A stretch of DNA of 64,000 nt. Origin: Abyssibius alkaniclasticus (GTDB lineage Bacteria; Pseudomonadota; Alphaproteobacteria; Rhodobacterales; Rhodobacteraceae). The DNA lies in the NCBI RefSeq assembly GCF_020447305.1, contig NZ_CP095732.1, positions 2,140,501 to 2,204,500 of the forward strand, written 5' to 3'. The notes below the pieces were generated by a model, which saw only the letters and a program-made list of their open reading frames with translations, did not search any database and had not been told where the DNA came from. Shown in pieces: positions 60,132-64,000 of the stretch (position 1 is its first letter; every line of letters starts with the position of its first letter). The position numbers were made by a program, and so were the translations under genes.

Positions 60132-63100
60132 GCCTGTTCCTCCAATGATGCGGGCGATTTGGTGGCGGCCGGTGTGTCCATCCAATCCACCTTGTTCATT
60201 TTGCGCACGATGACGAATTCGTCGCGGTTCGAGCCGACCGTGCCGTAATAGTTGAACCCGTAAGATTGCTGGGCGTAGCCGCCAATCATATGGGTGGGTT
60301 TCAATGTGGCGCGGGTGACCGAGTTGTGGATACCGCCGCGCAGCCCGGTTTTCTGGCTGCCCGGTGTGTTCACAATCTTTTCCTGGGCATGATACATGAA
60401 GACCGTGCCATCCATGATGCGCTGGGAAACAACCGCGCGGGCTGTCAGCGCGCCATTGGCGTTATAGGCTTCAATCCAGTCATTATCGGCAATGCCGACC
60501 GACTTGGCATCATTCTCCGAAATCCACACAACTGGCCCGCCACGGTTGAGCGTGAGCATCAGCAAATTGTCGGTATAGGTGGAATGGATGCCCCATTTCT
60601 GGTGCGGCGTGATGAAGTTCAGCACCAGATGCGGCTCATCCCCATCGGTTTGCACAGCGGCGGTGATGGTTTTGAGGTCGACCGGCGGGCGCCATGTGAC
60701 AAACCCCTCACCAAAGGCGCGCATCCATTTATGATCCTGGTAAAGCTGCTGGCGGCCGGTCAGCGTGCGCCAGGGTATAAGCTCATGCACATTGGTATAG
60801 CCGGCATTATAGCAGACATGCTCAGATTCAATTCCCGACCATGTGGGCGATGAGATGATCTTGCGCGGCTGTGCGGCAATATCGCGAAAGCGGATCTTCT
60901 CGTCTTCCTTGGGGCGGGCCAGATGCGTGTGTTCGCGGCCCGTAAACTTCTCCAGCGCCTCCCAGGCCTTTACGGCCACTTCGCCGTTGGTTTCGGGCGC
61001 CAGCATCAGGATGACTTCGGTTGCGTCGATATCGGTGTCGATTTTCGCACAGCCCTTGCCAGCCCCGTCGGCCCATTCACCGTTGAGGTCGCGCAGGTGC
61101 TGCACCTCCACCTCGGTGTTCCAGCCGATGCCCTTGCCGCCATTGCCGAGCTTGTCGAGCAGCGGGCCAAGCGCGGTGAAACGGTCATAGATCGCGCCAT
61201 AATCCCGCTCGACCGCAATGAAATTGGGCGCGGTCTTGCCGGGGATCAGGTCACATTCGCCCTTTTTCCAATCCAGCACATCGGGCTGGGCCAACTCGCT
61301 TGCCGTGTCATGCAGCAGGGGCAGGGCGACGATGTCGGTCTCCTTGCCCAGGATTTCGGGTGCGACCTCTTGCACCTTTTTGGCGATGGCCTTGAAAATC
61401 TCCCAATCCGACTTGGACTCGTAAGCCGGGTCCACCGCGGCCTGAAGCGGGTGGATGAACGGGTGCATGTCCGATGTGTTGAGGTCGTTCTTTTCATACC
61501 AACTGGCGGTGGGCAGAACGATGTCGGAATAAACGCAGGTGGTCGACATCCGAAAGTCGATGGTCACGAGCAGGTCGAGTTTTCCCTTGGGTGCTTCTGT
61601 GTGCCACTTCACTTCCTTGGGCTTTTTGATCCCAAGTTCCTCAAGGTCGCCGCCGATCACACCGTTATCGGTGCCCAGAAGGTGCTTGAGGAAATATTCG
61701 TGCCCCTTGCCCGACGAGCCGAGCAGGTTCGAGCGCCACACAAACAGGTTGCGCGGCCAGTTTTCCGGCGCATCCGGGTCTTCGCAGCTCATCTCCAATT
61801 CGCCCGATTTCAGCTGTTCGGCCACATATGCCGCTGGCTCTTTGCCGGCGGCCTTGGCGGCTTTGGCAACCTCAAGCGGGTTGGTTTTGAGTTGCGGCGC
61901 GCTGGGCAGCCAGCCCATGCGTTCGGCCTGAATGTTGTAATCGATGAGCGCGCCATCCCAATCGCCCTTGGGTGCGGTCGGCGCGATAATGTCGTCAATG
62001 CTGAGCGATTCATAGCGCCACTGGTCGGTATGCGCATACCATGCCGAGGTGGAGTTCATGTGCCGCGGCGGGCGCTGCCAGTCGAGCGCGAAGGCCAGTG
62101 GCTGCCAGCCGGTTTGCGGGCGCAGCTTTTCCTGGCCGACATAGTGGCTCCAGCCGCCGCCCGACTGGCCGATACAACCGCACATCACCAGCATGTTGAT
62201 CACACCGCGATAGTTCATATCCATGTGATACCAGTGGTTCATGGCCGCCCCGATTATGACCATAGACTTGCCATTGGTCTTTTCGGCATTGCGGGCAAAT
62301 TCGCGCGCCACGGTAATGGTTTTATCGGCTGCAACGCCGGTAATTTTCTCGGCCCAGGCGGGGGTGCCGGGCATATCGGCGTTGAAATCGGTTGTGACCC
62401 AGTCGCCGCCCAAACCACGGTCCAGCCCGTAATTGGCGCAAAGCAGGTCGAACACCGTGGCGACCTTGGTTTTGCCGCCCGCAAGGTCAAGCGTTTTTAC
62501 GGGGATGTTGCGGGTCAGCACATCGGGGTGGGTGGTTTTGTGGAAATGCGCATGGGCCTTGCCGCCAAAATTGGGGAAGTCAACGCCGACAACCGCGTCA
62601 TGGTCTTCATCCAGCACCAGCGACAGTTTCAGGCGCGTATCAGCATCGGCTGCGCGTTCCTCAAGGTTCCACGACCCTTTTTCGCCCCAGCGGAACCCGA
62701 TGGACCCATTGGGCGCAACCATGTCGCCGGAAACCTCGTCAAGCGCGACGGTTTTCCAATCGGGGTTGTTGGCCTCGCCCAGCTTGTCGGAAAAGTCATC
62801 GGCGCGTAAAAAGCGGCCGGGGATGAGCTTGCCGTCTTTTTCTTCCAGCTTCACCAGCATCGGCATGTCGGAATATTTGCGGCAGTAATCCTCGAAATAT
62901 TCGGCCTGACGGTCGAGATGGTATTCGCGCAGAATGACATGGCCCATCGCAATGGCCAGCGCCGCATCGGTGCCCTGTTTGGGGTTCAGCCAGATATCGC
63001 CAAACTTGGCGGCCTCGGAATAATCGGGGCAGATGACCGCCGATTTGGTGCCGCGATAGCGTGCTTCGGTATAAAAATGCGCATCCGGCGTGCGGGTCTG

Positions 63101-63874
63101 CGGCACGTTGGAGCCCCAAAGCAGTAAAAAGCCCGCATTATACCAATCGGCCGATTCCGGCACGTCGGTCTGCTCGCCCCATGTCATCGGGCTGGCAGGG
63201 GGCAGGTCGCAATACCAGTCGTAAAACGACATGCAGACCCCGCCCATCAGCGACAGGTAGCGGCTGCCGGCAGCGTAAGAGACCATCGACATGGCAGGAA
63301 TGGGTGAAAAGCCGAAAATCCGGTCCGGCCCGTAGGTTTTGACGGTATAGGCATTGGCGGCGGCGATGATCTCGGTCGATTCATCCCATGTGGCGCGCAC
63401 AAACCCGCCCTTGCCGCGGGTTTTTACATAGCTTGCGCGCAAGATCGGGTCTTCCTGCAATGCCTTCCAGGCGGCGGTTGCGGGCATGTCCTTGCGCATC
63501 CGGCGCCATGCTTTCAGCAGATGGCCGCGGATCAGCGGGGTTTTGACGCGGTTGGCGGAATAGAGATACCACGAATAGCTGGCCCCACGGGCGCAGCCGC
63601 GCGGTTCGTGGTTGGGCAGGCCGGGGCGCGTGCGCGGATAGTCTGTCTGCTGGGTTTCCCATGTCACAATGCCGGATTTGACGTAGATTTTCCAGCTGCA
63701 CGAGCCGGTGCAGTTCACCCCGTGGGTCGAGCGGACGATCTTGTCATGCTGCCAGCGTTTGCGATAGGTGTCTTCCCAGTCGCGGTTTTCAATCGTGGTC
63801 TGGCCATGACCATCGGCAAAAGTGTCAACGCGCTTGGGCGTCAGGAAGTTCAGGCGGTCCAGCAGATGGCTCAT
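60128..63874 (-). CDS. narG: Respiratory nitrate reductase alpha subunit, Mo-bis-MGD
   Basis: 1248 residues from ATG 63874 (MSHLLDRLNFLTPKRVDTF), normal family length. The N-terminal 4Fe-4S site uses His and Cys in HGVNCTGSCSW; the Mo ligand Asp lies in YCDLPPASPMTWGEQTDVP. Reduces nitrate to nitrite in the cytoplasm as part of NarGHI. The open frame to 63991 is not used because it covers the narK end and the intergenic gap. Confidence 0.95.
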   Translation of the reverse strand: MSHLLDRLNFLTPKRVDTFADGHGQTTIENRDWEDTYRKRWQHDKIVRSTHGVNCTGSCSWKIYVKSGIVTWETQQTDYPRTRPGLPNHEPRGCARGASYSWYLYSANRVKTPLIRGHLLKAWRRMRKDMPATAAWKALQEDPILRASYVKTRGKGGFVRATWDESTEIIAAANAYTVKTYGPDRIFGFSPIPAMSMVSYAAGSRYLSLMGGVCMSFYDWYCDLPPASPMTWGEQTDVPESADWYNAGFLLLWGSNVPQTRTPDAHFYTEARYRGTKSAVICPDYSEAAKFGDIWLNPKQGTDAALAIAMGHVILREYHLDRQAEYFEDYCRKYSDMPMLVKLEEKDGKLIPGRFLRADDFSDKLGEANNPDWKTVALDEVSGDMVAPNGSIGFRWGEKGSWNLEERAADADTRLKLSLVLDEDHDAVVGVDFPNFGGKAHAHFHKTTHPDVLTRNIPVKTLDLAGGKTKVATVFDLLCANYGLDRGLGGDWVTTDFNADMPGTPAWAEKITGVAADKTITVAREFARNAEKTNGKSMVIIGAAMNHWYHMDMNYRGVINMLVMCGCIGQSGGGWSHYVGQEKLRPQTGWQPLAFALDWQRPPRHMNSTSAWYAHTDQWRYESLSIDDIIAPTAPKGDWDGALIDYNIQAERMGWLPSAPQLKTNPLEVAKAAKAAGKEPAAYVAEQLKSGELEMSCEDPDAPENWPRNLFVWRSNLLGSSGKGHEYFLKHLLGTDNGVIGGDLEELGIKKPKEVKWHTEAPKGKLDLLVTIDFRMSTTCVYSDIVLPTASWYEKNDLNTSDMHPFIHPLQAAVDPAYESKSDWEIFKAIAKKVQEVAPEILGKETDIVALPLLHDTASELAQPDVLDWKKGECDLIPGKTAPNFIAVERDYGAIYDRFTALGPLLDKLGNGGKGIGWNTEVEVQHLRDLNGEWADGAGKGCAKIDTDIDATEVILMLAPETNGEVAVKAWEALEKFTGREHTHLARPKEDEKIRFRDIAAQPRKIISSPTWSGIESEHVCYNAGYTNVHELIPWRTLTGRQQLYQDHKWMRAFGEGFVTWRPPVDLKTITAAVQTDGDEPHLVLNFITPHQKWGIHSTYTDNLLMLTLNRGGPVVWISENDAKSVGIADNDWIEAYNANGALTARAVVSQRIMDGTVFMYHAQEKIVNTPGSQKTGLRGGIHNSVTRATLKPTHMIGGYAQQSYGFNYYGTVGSNRDEFVIVRKMNKVDWMDTPAATKSPASLEEQA

Positions 63875-63926
63875 GATATGGTCTCCGGTTTGAAAGGCGC
63901 GCCACCTGCGCGGCGCACCATGAATT

Positions 63927-64000
63927 TCAGCAGGGCACAGGGGCCGATTTGCGGGCGTAAAAGGCGAAGGTGATTGCCACACAGAGCGCATAGAAAACCG
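63927..64000 (-). CDS. narK: Nitrate/nitrite transporter, C-terminal end (cut by window end)
   Basis: The last 23 codons are visible: VFYALCVAITFAFYARKSAP then VPC and a TGA stop at 63927-63929. The YARKSA tail after a final membrane helix is typical of NarK proteins that precede narG. It is separated from narG by 52 bases. Confidence 0.75.
   Translation of the reverse strand, partial: VFYALCVAITFAFYARKSAPVPC

Noticed and set aside
60923-62809. Long 628-codon plus-strand open frame
   Set aside because: It is antisense to narG, whose sequence is unmistakable; long antisense frames are common in GC-rich genes.

Overview
The window looks like chromosome (or a large replicon) from an alphaproteobacterium of the Rhodobacterales (Paracoccaceae/Roseobacter group). 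Pointers are the GC-rich coding style, dense ATGA-coupled operons, TRAP and ABC uptake systems, a NarKGHJI nitrate reductase cluster, a monomeric isocitrate dehydrogenase, Hint-domain and Gly-Asn-repeat secreted proteins, and a DmeRF metal-efflux pair. The genus cannot be fixed from sequence reading alone.

Layout. 1-3.6 kb: end of a D-galactonate catabolic operon (dgoD 3' end, dgoK, an M24 peptidase, a DHDPS-family aldolase). 3.8-5.2 kb: a decayed IS1111-type (IS110 family) element with subterminal inverted repeats and a frameshifted transposase. 5.4-10.4 kb: remnant of an exopolysaccharide locus (glycosyltransferase, heparinase II/III-like protein, a chimeric HTH/oxidoreductase, a NusG paralogue). 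10.7-11.9 kb: dmeRF. 12.2-18.3 kb: ROK regulator and SGNH hydrolase divergent from a ribose-type ABC transporter and an FAH-family enzyme. 18.5-25.1 kb: a four-gene coupled catabolic operon (FAH, RraA, 3-hydroxyisobutyrate-dehydrogenase-like, TauE/SafE) divergent from an NMT1/SsuABC-type transporter with its GntR regulator.

25.8-29.2 kb: a three-gene heme-copper oxidase operon: CuA subunit II, subunit I with altered proton-channel residues, and a membrane-anchored cupredoxin carrying 150-bp Met-rich tandem repeats. 29.2-34.7 kb: a surface/secretion island with a membrane-anchored LuxR regulator, two Gly-Asn-repeat secreted proteins, a TadE/TadG-like pair and a Hint-domain protein. A shared palindrome-containing element lies upstream of both the TadE-like and Hint genes. 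This stretch, 25.8-34.7 kb, is the least ordinary part of the window.

35.2-39.0 kb: a polyamine-type ABC transporter operon. 39.1-47.9 kb: a four-carbon sugar-acid (tetronate) catabolic locus with TRAP transporter, OtnK/OtnC-like enzymes, a lactonase-like protein, two dehydrogenases and a GntR regulator. 48.0-50.3 kb: a non-pyrrolysine MttB-family methyltransferase divergent from a TetR regulator. 50.3-51.6 kb: nnrS behind an FNR/NnrR-type box. 51.7-54.0 kb: icd. 54.1-56.7 kb: kdsD-kdsB-kdsA for Kdo synthesis. 56.7-64 kb: the narK(partial)-GHJI operon ending in a short SurA-N-like gene. The nar and nnrS genes indicate anaerobic nitrate respiration and NO handling. The rest is mainly uptake and breakdown of sugar acids and organic compounds.
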